DNA of 64,000 nucleotides from Euglena gracilis (taxonomy: Eukaryota > Euglenida > Euglenophyceae > Euglenales). Made by a program: the position numbers and the translations under genes. Where the stretch lies: NCBI GenBank assembly GCA_039621445.1, contig CP154954.1:39703816-39767815 (forward strand), given 5' to 3'. The notes beneath the pieces were generated by a model. The model searched no databases and had not been told where the DNA came from. It saw only the letters and a program-made list of their open reading frames with translations. The number at the start of each line of letters is the position of its first letter. Position 1 is the first letter of the stretch. Positions 23,330 through 33,780 of the stretch are shown here, one piece after another.

Positions 23330-24210
<881 letters not shown>

Positions 24211-24605
24211 GGGGAACGGGTCCTCGGGCGGCTCGGTCGCACTTCCACTCTTCAAAAAAAAACAGAAATTCACACACGGGGGACTAAGACCGGGGGGTCC
24301 CCCCCATGGGCCCCACACACTTTTCTATGAAATTGACCAAAAAATAAAGAAAACCCTAAAAAAAATGGCTCCTGCCTTCGGCGCCGAAAAATATATCCCG
24401 GGGGGGCGGGCGGTTGGCCAGACCCAACCACCCACCCTACCCCCCCACTCAGCGTCCAAGACTAAAAGCACTCCAGACTGGGCAAAACAACAAAGAATCA
24501 CTTTGGAGATAAAAAACCAGTCAGTCCTCCGCCGCAAAAAAGCAGACCCAGCAATGGGGCTGGCAAGCTGGGATTCAACCCCCTCCCACCCCGCACAATC
24601 AAACT
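24211..24605. other. No gene recognised
   Basis: A unique-looking stretch between the third repeat-B copy and inverted block A. It has runs of C and A and no recognisable coding or RNA feature. Confidence 0.5.
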
Positions 24606-25160
24606 AGAGCTCTTGACAGCATAACAGCATTGCCACACCTTCTCGGGGAAGAACCGTTGGTGCGCAGGGATGTATGGGAAGCCGAGGGGGAGTACAACAC
24701 CCCGCCCCTGCGTCCAAAGATGGAGGGGGGAGGGATCATATGGACTGTCAAAAGGCCGGATGGCAAACAAAACCTGTTCAACAACAGTGTTTTGATTCTT
24801 CTCTAAAACAGACAGAAAGAATGCGCATTTCTAACCATTTTTTTCCCCTTCCGGAAAACATCAAAGTACTGACAATGTGGAAATTCCTGAAAAATGAGGG
24901 GGGGAGCAAATTTTGCATTTTCCTGAGATGCAGCGCTGGCAGAAAACTGTCCGATGATTTTGCAACCAGAGGGGTCTGGACCCAACCGCCTTGGGGGGCA
25001 CCCTGCAGCCCATTGGGAGGCAGGTGGTTGGGACCCCCGCCAACCCACCATCTACCCCAAAATGAAGGGCTTCCCATACATCCCTGGGGTGCGGGTACTG
25101 CGCCTTGTTGTTGGGGAACGCCCAGAGCATCGGGACATTCTCAAAACAGGGCTTGAAAGC
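24606..25160 (-). repeat. Inverted repeat block A, right copy
   Basis: The inverted counterpart of 511-1041, with the same landmark phrases in reverse order. Together with block B this gives the first 25 kb a nested A-B...B'-A' arrangement. Confidence 0.75.
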
Positions 25161-25610
25161 TATCCTGCCACTTCTGCCGCGCCAGCAGCCAGCGGTGGCG
25201 CTGCTTGCCGCCTGGCATCCCCCAAAGTGTGTCCCGCAGAACACAAAACCCCACAAAAAAGCACAACAAAAAGCAAAAATGCCGTCTGATAACGTTGCCG
25301 AACCTGCAAGCAGAATTGCTCCGAAAACAACACAAGCGAAATATACACAAAACCACCACGGAACTTGTGGGTGGCCCAATACTGACCACCATCAAACATC
25401 AGCAGGGCTGTCAAGATGGGTCGGTTCCGTCGCAATGCAATTGCTGGCCAGGCACCTATAACCTGCACCTGAATTTTTGCACCACCTATTCAATAGAAAT
25501 CACCAAGAAGGGCATTTGCTTTGGTAATGTAGCTTGTGGCAGCGCTTTGCCAAACTGAGATCATCTCTCACAACAAACATTCTGCCGCCTTGGGCACTCA
25601 CCGCCCTGAT
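25161..25610. other. No gene recognised
   Basis: Unclassified sequence between repeat block A and the satellite array. Short open frames on both strands overlap one another and show no domain. Confidence 0.5.
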
Positions 25611-26362
25611 TGCTTGCACCGGACCGGCCATTTGTTTGCATCGGCCTTGCCGGTCATTTGCTTGCTTTGGCCATGCTGGCAGCCATTTGCTTGCTTCGGC
25701 CACACCACCAGACATTTGATTGCTTCGGCCACTGGCAACCATTTGCTTCCTTGGCCACACCGGCCATTTGCTTGCTTCGGCCGCGCTAACACCCATTCAG
25801 CAACGTGCCACTAGCTTGATTCTGCCGCCCTAGCAGCCATGCTGGCAGCCATTTGCCTGCTTCGGCAGCACTAGCAACCATTTGCTTGCTTCGGCCACAC
25901 CGGCCATTTGCTTGCTTCGGCCGCACCAGCAGCCCTTTGCTTGCTTCGGCCGCACCAGCAGCCATCTGCTTGCTTCGGCCGCACTGACCAGCCATTTGCA
26001 TGCTTCGGCCGCACCAGCAGCCCTTTGATTGCTTCGGCCGCAGTAGCAGCCATTTGCTTGGTTCAGCCGCACCAGCAGCCATTTGCTTGCTTCGGCCGCA
26101 CTAGCCGCCATTTAGTTGCTTCGGCCGCACTAGCAGCCATTTGCTTGCTACGGACGCAAGAGCAGACAGTTGCTTCCTTCGGCCGCACTAGCGGCCATTT
26201 GCTTGCATCGGCCGCCGTAGCAGCCATTTTTTTTTGCTTGCTTCGGCCGCACCAGCAGTCAGGTGCTTGCATCGGCCACACCGGCCATTTGCTTACTTCA
26301 GCCGCACCAGCGGTCATTTGCTTACTTCGGCCGCCGGTGAAGCCATTTGCTTGCTTCGGCCG
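25611..26362 (+). repeat. 26/29-bp satellite, left part
   Basis: Tandem units built on CCATTTGCTTGCTTCGGCCG followed by CACCAGCAG (29 bp), with a 26-bp variant ending CACACCGG. About 25 units with moderate divergence. The same satellite in the same orientation resumes at 42,950, on the other side of the family A element, so one array was interrupted. Because 26 and 29 are both 2 modulo 3, any reading frame passes through all three phases and stays open. The resulting Leu/Ala/Cys/Pro frames on both strands are not evidence of genes. Confidence 0.95.
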
Positions 26363-26366
26363 CGAG

Positions 26367-27147
26367 TGTACGTCTGATTCCCAATTCCCCTTTCCCAATT
26401 CCCAAAAGCCTTCGCTTTCGCCTTGGCGCACCTACTTGGGAACTGAAAAGCAGAGTAACAGAAAACCCTTTTCCCACTTCCCAAGACGCAAAGCACAGAG
26501 CAATGCAGGGAGGATGGACTGGATATCCAAGTCCGGTCTGGAGAAAAGGAAGACAAACAGAATAAAGAATACCACCTGTGGAGAGAGAAGGGGCACCCAT
26601 TAGGAAATCCGTATAGGATCTGCTTCCATCCTAACTTCCTCAACGGAAGGGGACAGAAGCATACGCCTGGTACACATCCCCCTCCCAGGGCTATGCCCGA
26701 TTTCCTCTTTGGACCAGGCATTCTGGCCACAGGCCTTTCGGACACAGACCTGGTCTGTTGGAGGTGCACCCTGGCGCATCCACAGGGGCCCTTTCCGTCG
26801 CACAGGGGTCCACTCAAAAAGGGGGGCGGAAAGGAGGGGGACCCAAAAGCCCAAAACGCGCAAAATGGTTTCACCTACTTTGCGGTGGCTTATGGGTGTA
26901 TAGTATACTATAGCCCACTGGTGAAAATGGGGCTGGCAGGTTTCCTTGCCAAGCAAACCCATCCACCCAGTTTGGGTGTGCTAAAGGCACTTGGGGTTGG
27001 TCCATGGGCATTCAGGGAATACCCATGGGGAGGGTGTGGAAGGAGGGGGCCTCTGACCAGTCAAACCTGAGCAGGGCGCATGGCCAGTCAAACCTGACCA
27101 CGCAAAAGAAAAGTCCTACTCTACAAAACCAACTGCCGGCGACAGCA
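26367..27147 (-). repeat. 3' LTR of family A copy 1
   Basis: 781 bp. Its boundaries come from comparison with the plus-strand LTR at 54,734-55,519 and the 5' LTR remnant at 42,639: it begins TGC(T/A)GTCGCCGGCAG and ends CAGACGTACA, giving TG...CA ends. It is followed immediately by satellite, which fixes the element's 3' edge. A palindromic TATA motif lies at 26,912-26,899. Confidence 0.85.
26899..26912 (-). promoter_or_regulatory. LTR TATA motif (palindromic)
   Basis: TATAGTATACTATA, a perfect 14-bp palindrome inside the LTR. The other two complete LTR copies keep it with one change, at 54,970 and 55,675. Its place in the LTR and its retention make it the likely core promoter. Confidence 0.6.
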
Positions 27148-27496
27148 TTTGTCCGGGGGGAAAGTAGAGAGGAGTGGGGGGTTGGCTTAGGCCAGAAAAG
27201 GTGCTGTCTCGCAGCCTTAGGGCCTCAAACGGCCGAAAAGAAAAAGGGAAAGGAAAGAAAAGAGGCCTTCCCGCCCTGTGCGCTGCGTGTCGCACGCCCG
27301 CGAGAGGGGAGAGGGGAGAGGGGTGTGCATGCATGCGCACGGAATCCTGCACATGGCAGCATCCCGGTGGGAACTTACTAGCGGCGAATACCGCAAAGGG
27401 TCTTCGAAGGGTTGCTCGGGCGAATACCCGAACAAGGGTTCAGGCGAATACCTGACGAGGGTTCTGAAAGACGCCGCATTGGCGCTGACAGACACC

Positions 27497-30400
27497 TCAC
27501 CTGCCTCTATCGGCTGGGCGTTCGCGGACCTCACGCCAGTAGTCGTGTTGAGGGTCCCCTAATGGGTCCTCGACCAACTCCAGTTGGCGTGGGGAACGTG
27601 GTGGAGCTGATTCACTCCGAATGGTGTTGAGCTCCGGATCGTTGGCATCAAAGGAAGGGGTCTCCCATTCCTTGATCCAACTGTCCGGCAGTTTCTCCCT
27701 GGTACGGTCAGCATGATGCTGAAGGTACCGTTGGAGGTGCTCCCAGAAAATTCTGGGCAGCATCACCGGCCAGATGATGTAATTCATCCGGGGGTGATTC
27801 GCAGGCACCTGCGGGGGCATCCCCGGGGTCTGCTTGAAGTTGACGTCATACGTCCACCTCGCTGTCCGAGCTCTTGCGGTATGGGGCCGTAATACAGCCG
27901 CCAACCAACCTCTGAAGTCCACCAAATCGTGTTCTTCAGGAGGCCACAGTGGCAAGGCGTATCCGCCATGCTGACGCCTGGAGAACAGGGGGTAAACCTG
28001 TGTCTCCCAGTCGCCGTCAGTCCAGAGGTAAGGCACTCTTACCCTGGCGTGTTCCTCGACGGCGAGGCGCATTGCCCCAGCGTCGATCTGGTATTCACGG
28101 GCCATTCCCGTGTGGCGGTAGCTTTCTACCTTTCGGAAGTCAGAGTGCTTCAGGCGTCCTTCCACGTGCTTGTACTCCTTCTTCCACTTCTCCAGTGTCT
28201 CCCAATGCTGGGGGACAATGGTGGTGACTGCACCATCGGCAGTCTGCACGAACTTGGCACTCATACAGTTGATGCACAAGGCAGGGATATCCCTGTCGTG
28301 AGCATTCCCACTGTAGGAGTAGTTCAAGTTGCGCTTCCAGGCGTTCAGGCACTCGCCACATACGAGCGCCACACAGTTTGGCACAAATGCCCTGTGATGG
28401 AACGTCGTGGATTGAACCTGCCGCTTGCACACATGCAAAAGTGGCTGGTTGTGCCGCACATGGTGGCACACGGTGCACGTCCAGGCAAAGGTCGTGCCTT
28501 GCAGGAAATCCAACACGCAGTCCTCACCGAAGTACTGTGCCAGTACTCGGGGTGAGCGCCTGTTCCAAAATGTCCAGGTGTGTTCCGGGACATAGTGGAA
28601 AGGTTCTCCTCGGACGAAGAGGGGCTGAATCCATCGATTCAGTGACCATTTCTGGTGCCGAATAGCAGCCAGCTTCCTCGTCCTTTGTTCCACGGTGCCT
28701 AGGCTGGTCAGGATATATTGAGTCCAGAGCTGGGCATCCGCAGACACGGGAGGTGAAGCAGGTTCATCCTGCTCCTCATCCGTCAAACCGGCGGAAGATT
28801 GGGTCTGTCGACCACGAGCCTTACCTTTCGGTTTGCTCTGGCCGTACCCGGACGATGCAACGGCCGAATAGTCCTGCATTGTCGTAGGGCCTTTTGGCTG
28901 TCCGCCAGTCTGGCATCCAGCGCCACCTTTCGGTGGTGGTTTCCCATCACCGCCTTGGACGGGGGGCTTACAGGGTGCAGCGCCCGGCTTCCCTCCTTTC
29001 GGCTTCGCACTCCCGGAATCAGGAGGCGATGGCTGCGGCTTACTCCTGGTATCAGGAGCAGGTTTTGCTGGAGCAGACGATTGTCGTCTGGGCGAAGCGG
29101 GCATCATGACCGCTGGATCGCGCATGACGCTCCGAGGCGTTGGTACCCGTTCCTGGGGTTGTTCAGCCGGCGTCCGTCGAGCAGGTTCATCCTGCCCGTG
29201 GGGGCGTGGGACTGTGGTTGTCACCGGAATCGGTGCTTCCACAGGCGCTGACACTCCCAGAAACTCTCCCATTGTCATCGGGGTGTCAGAGGGTCTGCGC
29301 GGTGTCGGTGGTCGTGGGGGTATTTCCTCCACTTCCATTTCGACGTCTGGCCGAGGAGGTTTATCCTCCACAACCGCTGGCGCAGGTGCTAGTGGAGGTT
29401 GATCCTCCGTTGTAGCCGTTACGACAGATGGCTCTGTCGGCTGGGGTTCATCTCCTGATGGTGGTTGCACTGGTGCCGGAGATGGGGGTGCGGGGACACC
29501 GACATCTGGTGTCTCCACGACCTCGGCGGCGGAGCTTGATGCTACGCCTCCACCTCGTGGCGTTAGTGCAGCAGCCACGGCAGTAATGCCAGTGACCACA
29601 GCGCCAAGTACACGGCCTCCTAATGAGGTTCGTGCTGTGGGGCTGGCGGGTTCCTCGGGGATACCCTCGACGACCACACCAGTCACCTCGGCTTCAGGCT
29701 CAGCCGTCGACACAGGCGCTGCAGCCATAGGTACATCCCCTATGGGTGCTTCGTCTGGCCGAGGCTGTGCCGGAGTAGGCAGAGCAGCGTAGAGGATATC
29801 CTCGACGTTCTCGCCTTCCTCCTGGGGGAGTTCCTCGTCTCCACCTGTCGGTGGACAGACGGGAGCCGTCGCAGGGGCCCGGGAAACTGATCGTTCCCCT
29901 GCCACTCGCGGGGCAGAGACGAAGGACACTGCCGTTCCTGTCGGAGACGGCGGCGCTGCCTCCAGAATGGTGACGGAGGGGCTGCGTTCGCGTTCCTCCC
30001 GCCGCGGAATCGCGGTTGTGGAAGCGACGGACGCCTCACGTCTCCTTCGCGCCAGAGGTTCATCCTCCGGGGCGATGAAGGCGCGCAGATCCTCGAGTGA
30101 ACGAGGATCGTCGGGGTGCCATCGGCATCCTTGAGCATCCGCCAGCATGTAAAAGGCCAGCGTGCTGCTGCTGGGGCGGTTGGGCCAGGGTGGTGGCCGT
30201 GATGGCTGCACCCACGCATTGGCAGGCCTGTTGGGGCCCAGGAATCCGCGGTAACGCGTGTCTTCCCAGACCTCGAAAACCCCTTCCTCGAACTCCTGCA
30301 CGCATGCCAAAATCGGCATACCCAGGTCGAGGATGGCCTTCGGGTAATTCATCAGCTGGAGGAATACCTCCCGGTCGAGGGTACCGCCAAACTGTCGCCT

Positions 30401-30778
30401 CAAAAGTTCTTCCAGGTCGATACCGGCCAGGTGCCAGTTGGGGCGCAGGTCGGCGATGACCCGACGACGACGAGGTCCCTCAACGGGGTCGCCGTAGTCT
30501 GGTGGCAGACTTTCCATACCTGGTCCATCGTCCTGGGGGTCACGGAGACGTATATACACCTCCATGACGTAGGTGGTCCAGGCTCGCCACCAGAACTGCT
30601 GCAGCATAAGAATACGCTGCTTGTGGACGCGGCGACTTCTGCCCTGGATCCGGGGCGTCGCGGCACACATGCATAAGCACGCGGCGTCCCATCTCCAGGC
30701 CCGGGTTATCCCGAGGCGGTGGAGGGCTTCCACGCACGCCGAATCCCCAGAAGTCGACAGTGAATTCCCTCCTGCCAT
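27497..30778 (-). CDS. Accessory protein, second frame (unknown function)
   Basis: A 1,093-codon frame without a stop, 3' of the chromodomain gene on the element's strand. Sequence matching the family B accessory protein begins near 30,650 (WWRAWTTYVMEVYIRL, against HRAWITYVQEVYIYF in family B), so the first 40 or so codons probably belong to another frame. A long Pro/Ala/Glu-rich, probably disordered region follows (residues about 190-680), including KPGAAPCKPP near 600. A folded C-terminal part then has a Cys/His cluster at about residues 765-840 (CTVC, HVC, CGEC, CINC), spaced like a zinc-binding module. It overlaps the upstream accessory frame by 73 bp. I recognise no family and see no transmembrane segment or signal peptide, which argues against an envelope protein. 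About 350 bp separates its stop from the 3' LTR. Confidence 0.75.
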   Translation of the reverse strand: MAGGNSLSTSGDSACVEALHRLGITRAWRWDAACLCMCAATPRIQGRSRRVHKQRILMLQQFWWRAWTTYVMEVYIRLRDPQDDGPGMESLPPDYGDPVEGPRRRRVIADLRPNWHLAGIDLEELLRRQFGGTLDREVFLQLMNYPKAILDLGMPILACVQEFEEGVFEVWEDTRYRGFLGPNRPANAWVQPSRPPPWPNRPSSSTLAFYMLADAQGCRWHPDDPRSLEDLRAFIAPEDEPLARRRREASVASTTAIPRREERERSPSVTILEAAPPSPTGTAVSFVSAPRVAGERSVSRAPATAPVCPPTGGDEELPQEEGENVEDILYAALPTPAQPRPDEAPIGDVPMAAAPVSTAEPEAEVTGVVVEGIPEEPASPTARTSLGGRVLGAVVTGITAVAAALTPRGGGVASSSAAEVVETPDVGVPAPPSPAPVQPPSGDEPQPTEPSVVTATTEDQPPLAPAPAVVEDKPPRPDVEMEVEEIPPRPPTPRRPSDTPMTMGEFLGVSAPVEAPIPVTTTVPRPHGQDEPARRTPAEQPQERVPTPRSVMRDPAVMMPASPRRQSSAPAKPAPDTRSKPQPSPPDSGSAKPKGGKPGAAPCKPPVQGGDGKPPPKGGAGCQTGGQPKGPTTMQDYSAVASSGYGQSKPKGKARGRQTQSSAGLTDEEQDEPASPPVSADAQLWTQYILTSLGTVEQRTRKLAAIRHQKWSLNRWIQPLFVRGEPFHYVPEHTWTFWNRRSPRVLAQYFGEDCVLDFLQGTTFAWTCTVCHHVRHNQPLLHVCKRQVQSTTFHHRAFVPNCVALVCGECLNAWKRNLNYSYSGNAHDRDIPALCINCMSAKFVQTADGAVTTIVPQHWETLEKWKKEYKHVEGRLKHSDFRKVESYRHTGMAREYQIDAGAMRLAVEEHARVRVPYLWTDGDWETQVYPLFSRRQHGGYALPLWPPEEHDLVDFRGWLAAVLRPHTARARTARWTYDVNFKQTPGMPPQVPANHPRMNYIIWPVMLPRIFWEHLQRYLQHHADRTREKLPDSWIKEWETPSFDANDPELNTIRSESAPPRSPRQLELVEDPLGDPQHDYWREVRERPADRGR

Positions 30779-33021
30779 TTATTACAACAGAGGTCATACC
30801 TCTGTGGGTAAGCCAGGGAAACGCGCTGAACGCGGAAGGTTGAGCCGTAATGGCTCACCAGCCGCACCTGGAGGTTGTTGCACCACAACACCTCAATCAG
30901 GCGTCCTACTTCGGGGTGCAGCGGAAAGTATCTCCACTGGACTCCGAGGGGTCCTACTGAATGGATACATTCGAAGTAGGTCTTCAGCATCCGGGCCAAC
31001 ACCTGCTGGTCCCGGAATGCCAGTCCCAACTGGTGCAGATAACTGCGACCAGTGGAGTTGCTGAAGAGACCCCAGTTCTGGCAGGGGTATCCCAGCCAAA
31101 ACCATAGCTCCCAAAAGCCCGGCTGGGCATCCAGCAAAGGTCTGCCACCTTCACCTTCGAAGGCGTACAGATCTATTCCGTAATGGAATAGTCTGACTCT
31201 GTTCTCGGTGTGGTGTAATACCACATCGATGACTGTCTCTGGAGGAGTGACGGGGCGGTTTCCTGCAACATGGTAATCATGCTGCATTCGCCAGCCTTCG
31301 TCTTCCAGCTCCTCCTTGAACCTGAGCATATGCTCAAAGTCCGAGAGGACTTCTGCTGGTTCTTCCTCCTGCTCACGGGCTGTACCCTTACCCTTGCCCT
31401 CACCTTTGCCTTTGCCAGCCACGCCTTTGCCTTCTCCCTTGCCTTTGCCCTCAGCCGTACCTTTGTCCTTCCCCGTCTGGTGAATACCAGCGGGTCGGGC
31501 GCTCGGTGCGGCAGCAGTCGGTTCGGTACCTTCCAATTCCTTCTCTGGGGAGGGGCCTTGCCGTTCCGCTGCACGTCGCGGTGATGGCGTGGCTGGGCGC
31601 TGGCTAGGAGCCTGGCGTGGGCTTGGTTTCGGCGTAGGGGGTCGCAGCTCCTTCCATACCGGAGGGATCGGCGGTGGCATGGCGTCAGCAGGACGGCTCA
31701 TCGCTGCCTGTGCCTCTGCCGGTGGTTGTCTAGCCAGGGTATCCTGGCTGGCTTCCACCTGCATTGCCGAACCGCCTTCCGCGTCCCTTGGGCTGGGTCG
31801 CCTGGGCTGTGGGGTAAGGTCCTCCGTAGCCCTATGGCGCTTCAGGGTGGCAGGTAATCCTGCCGCTCCTGCCGGGGGCTCACCGGGTAATACCGGGGTT
31901 GCCACCCGCAGCTGCGGTTGGTACGGATGGTATGGGGTGTATCCACGGCCCTGAAGGGCAGCCAGCGAAGAATAATACCTCGCCCGGTGCTCTTCAGACG
32001 CGAATACTGGCTCCTGCAGGAAATGCCGAGCAAGTTCATCCTGCTCGGTTCCCGGAGGTGCCATGTGGTAGTAGGGAGCCTCCTGCCGACGCGGGACATC
32101 CCCGGTTTGGACAGGAGGTGCACTGGGCGGTCGGGTTGCCGCACGGTGGAGAGGTTCATCCTCCACCACTATGGGCTCCACCTGCCGCCGTGGCTCAACG
32201 CCAGGGGCAGGGGCGACCGGTGATGCCTGTGGCATCCGGTGCGTGAACATGTGTTGGACGTATGCCTCAGGGGGCACGTCCAACTGTCCGGCTGGGAGTA
32301 CGTGTGCGCCACGTGGGTAGTCCGCGTGCGTCGCGTACTGCGGGGCAAATTGCTCTGCTGGCGGCTCGCGCAGCGGCGTTCGCTGCGGCGAGGGCGGGCG
32401 AGCAAATATTCTCGTCATCCCAGGTGGGACATGCACAGCCTCACCTACCGGTGGGGGCGTGTGCTCACGCATGTGCACGGTGTGGGATCCCACCGGCGTC
32501 TGCGTTTGCAGCATGGGCGGCACATACACGCCCAGGTCCATCCCGGTCTCGCCAGGCTCAAATCCGGAATCGGATGCCGACGAGAAATACCGTCTCCCTG
32601 TCATCAGGGCCTGCCCACAGGGACACCACTGAGCCACAGGGGTGTTGGCTACCACCAACAACTGAGCGCAGTATGCATCCCAAAGGGCTTGCATAAAGGG
32701 CTCCGTTGGAGGGCGTGCGCACATACGCATCGCCCGCTCCAACGTCTCCGTAGTGTGGAAGATCATCTCTCCCGCATACAGGGGCAGCCGCAATCTGCGC
32801 TGCACTGGTGGCTGGGGTGCCGGCTGCTGGACGGCTGATGGATCTGGTACCGCATATGCGGACCGGCTGCTGGTAGCCGCGGCGAATACCGGGGCTGGAC
32901 CCCTTTCAGCATGTGGGGCACCCGGAATCGGGACCTCACCATACTCAGGGTACTGGGAGTATGGTGCGCCCGGAGGCTGCGGCCATGGTGGACCTGGTCC
33001 TGGTCCGCGCCCAGGCAGCAT
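30706..33021 (-). CDS. Accessory protein, first frame (unknown function)
   Basis: A 771-codon frame. The ATG at 33,021 is chosen because family B genes start with the same MLPG at the same place relative to the chromodomain stop. Order: conserved N-terminal domain (PLYAGEMIFHTTETLERAMR near residue 78, WCPCGQALMT near 132), Pro/Arg-rich linker, Gly/Lys repeat (EGKGKGEGKG, about 517-545), then a domain with WELWFWLGYPCQNWG near 634-648. Near 30,790 a one-base insertion relative to family B moves the reading out of frame at the CPFC-equivalent site. The frame that continues the homology (30,797-30,540) leads by a second shift near 30,640 into the 1,093-codon frame. The two frames therefore probably derive from one protein of about 1,840 residues. 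Function unknown. Confidence 0.75.
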   Translation of the reverse strand: MLPGRGPGPGPPWPQPPGAPYSQYPEYGEVPIPGAPHAERGPAPVFAAATSSRSAYAVPDPSAVQQPAPQPPVQRRLRLPLYAGEMIFHTTETLERAMRMCARPPTEPFMQALWDAYCAQLLVVANTPVAQWCPCGQALMTGRRYFSSASDSGFEPGETGMDLGVYVPPMLQTQTPVGSHTVHMREHTPPPVGEAVHVPPGMTRIFARPPSPQRTPLREPPAEQFAPQYATHADYPRGAHVLPAGQLDVPPEAYVQHMFTHRMPQASPVAPAPGVEPRRQVEPIVVEDEPLHRAATRPPSAPPVQTGDVPRRQEAPYYHMAPPGTEQDELARHFLQEPVFASEEHRARYYSSLAALQGRGYTPYHPYQPQLRVATPVLPGEPPAGAAGLPATLKRHRATEDLTPQPRRPSPRDAEGGSAMQVEASQDTLARQPPAEAQAAMSRPADAMPPPIPPVWKELRPPTPKPSPRQAPSQRPATPSPRRAAERQGPSPEKELEGTEPTAAAPSARPAGIHQTGKDKGTAEGKGKGEGKGVAGKGKGEGKGKGTAREQEEEPAEVLSDFEHMLRFKEELEDEGWRMQHDYHVAGNRPVTPPETVIDVVLHHTENRVRLFHYGIDLYAFEGEGGRPLLDAQPGFWELWFWLGYPCQNWGLFSNSTGRSYLHQLGLAFRDQQVLARMLKTYFECIHSVGPLGVQWRYFPLHPEVGRLIEVLWCNNLQVRLVSHYGSTFRVQRVSLAYPQRYDLCCNKWQEGIHCRLLGIRRAWKPSTASG

Positions 33022-33087
33022 GATGCTACCCGAACGACGACGACAACGAAGGATAACCTTGTTGTCAGTCGCTTTGAGTGCTAGGCA

Positions 33088-33145
33088 CTGAAAAAGAAGA
33101 TGCTTCTATCCTTATCAAAAACTGTGTGAGAAAGACAGAAGATGC
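33088..33145 (-). promoter_or_regulatory. Possible splice acceptors upstream of accessory gene, family A
   Basis: On the minus strand two pyrimidine-rich stretches end in CAG: CTTCTGTCTTTCTCACACAG (ending at 33,122) and GCATCTTCTTTTTCAG (ending at 33,088). Both lie between the chromodomain stop (33,256) and the accessory ATG (33,021). Family B has a comparable site in the same interval. Inferred only from sequence. Confidence 0.35.
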
Positions 33146-33255
33146 AGTGCAGGGGGGGGTATAAACGCGGAACATTCACATAAAACACACACATTCTCCA
33201 AAACGAAATCGTTTCAGAAAGTGTTAATGTTTATGTCTATGTTATTGCGCTTGTT

Positions 33256-33780
33256 TCACAGCTTCCAATCCTGCTGGATATATCCAACAAAACTGGATGC
33301 TGGCTCCCAAGTGTCCTCCTCTGGCCCATACCCCTTCCAGCGAACTTTCCAGTAGTGCACACCCCTGTCGACCTTGTGGTCTATTATCTTATCAACCACA
33401 AAGTCGTCCGTTTCAGGTAATCTGGAACGGGGCTTGAAATATAAGCAGGGGATAGCTTTTCCGTCTGGGGGGCTTAGGTACGGTTTGAAATCGTCCATAT
33501 GGACGTCCTCAATCCCGTTGGGCAAGGCAACTTTACATCGCCCGCTACTTCCTAACCTGTTCAAAATTTCGCATGGGCCGAGCCAAAGAGGATGTAGCTT
33601 GGAAGATTGCATGCGGGTGCGGTTATTCCGTACCCACACGCAGTCACCTGGACTATACACAGGTGTGTTGAAATTTTGTAAAAACGATTTCCGTTTGTTG
33701 GAATGAATTTCTGTGATAAGTGATTGAACTGCAGAGCGGAGTTGATTCCACTTCTGCAAACCACGTTTCACAGCTAACAC
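33256..33780 (-). pseudogene. Integrase C-terminus and chromodomain, family A copy 1
   Basis: A 174-codon frame with the integrase C-terminal DNA-binding domain ([32 protein letters not shown]) followed by a chromodomain ([20 protein letters not shown], then [20 protein letters not shown]). It is in a different frame from the upstream catalytic core because of one extra base near 33,750. The same extra base is present in copy 2 but not in family B, so it was inherited from a common source copy. Chromodomains of this type bind modified histone tails and guide integration. Confidence 0.9.

Noticed and set aside
25908-26603. Leu/Ala/Cys-rich frames across the satellite (also 43,104-43,760 and others)
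   Set aside because: The 26/29-bp unit shifts phase each time and has no stop in any phase, so frames stay open on both strands without selection.
28799-29251. Plus-strand open frames opposite the accessory gene, such as 28,799-29,251, 30,573-31,064 and 32,239-32,838
   Set aside because: They are antisense shadows of long GC-rich frames; the minus-strand frames are supported by family B homology.
30706-33021. Accessory protein as a retroviral-type envelope
   Set aside because: It lies in the env position, but no signal peptide, transmembrane segment or furin-like site is visible.
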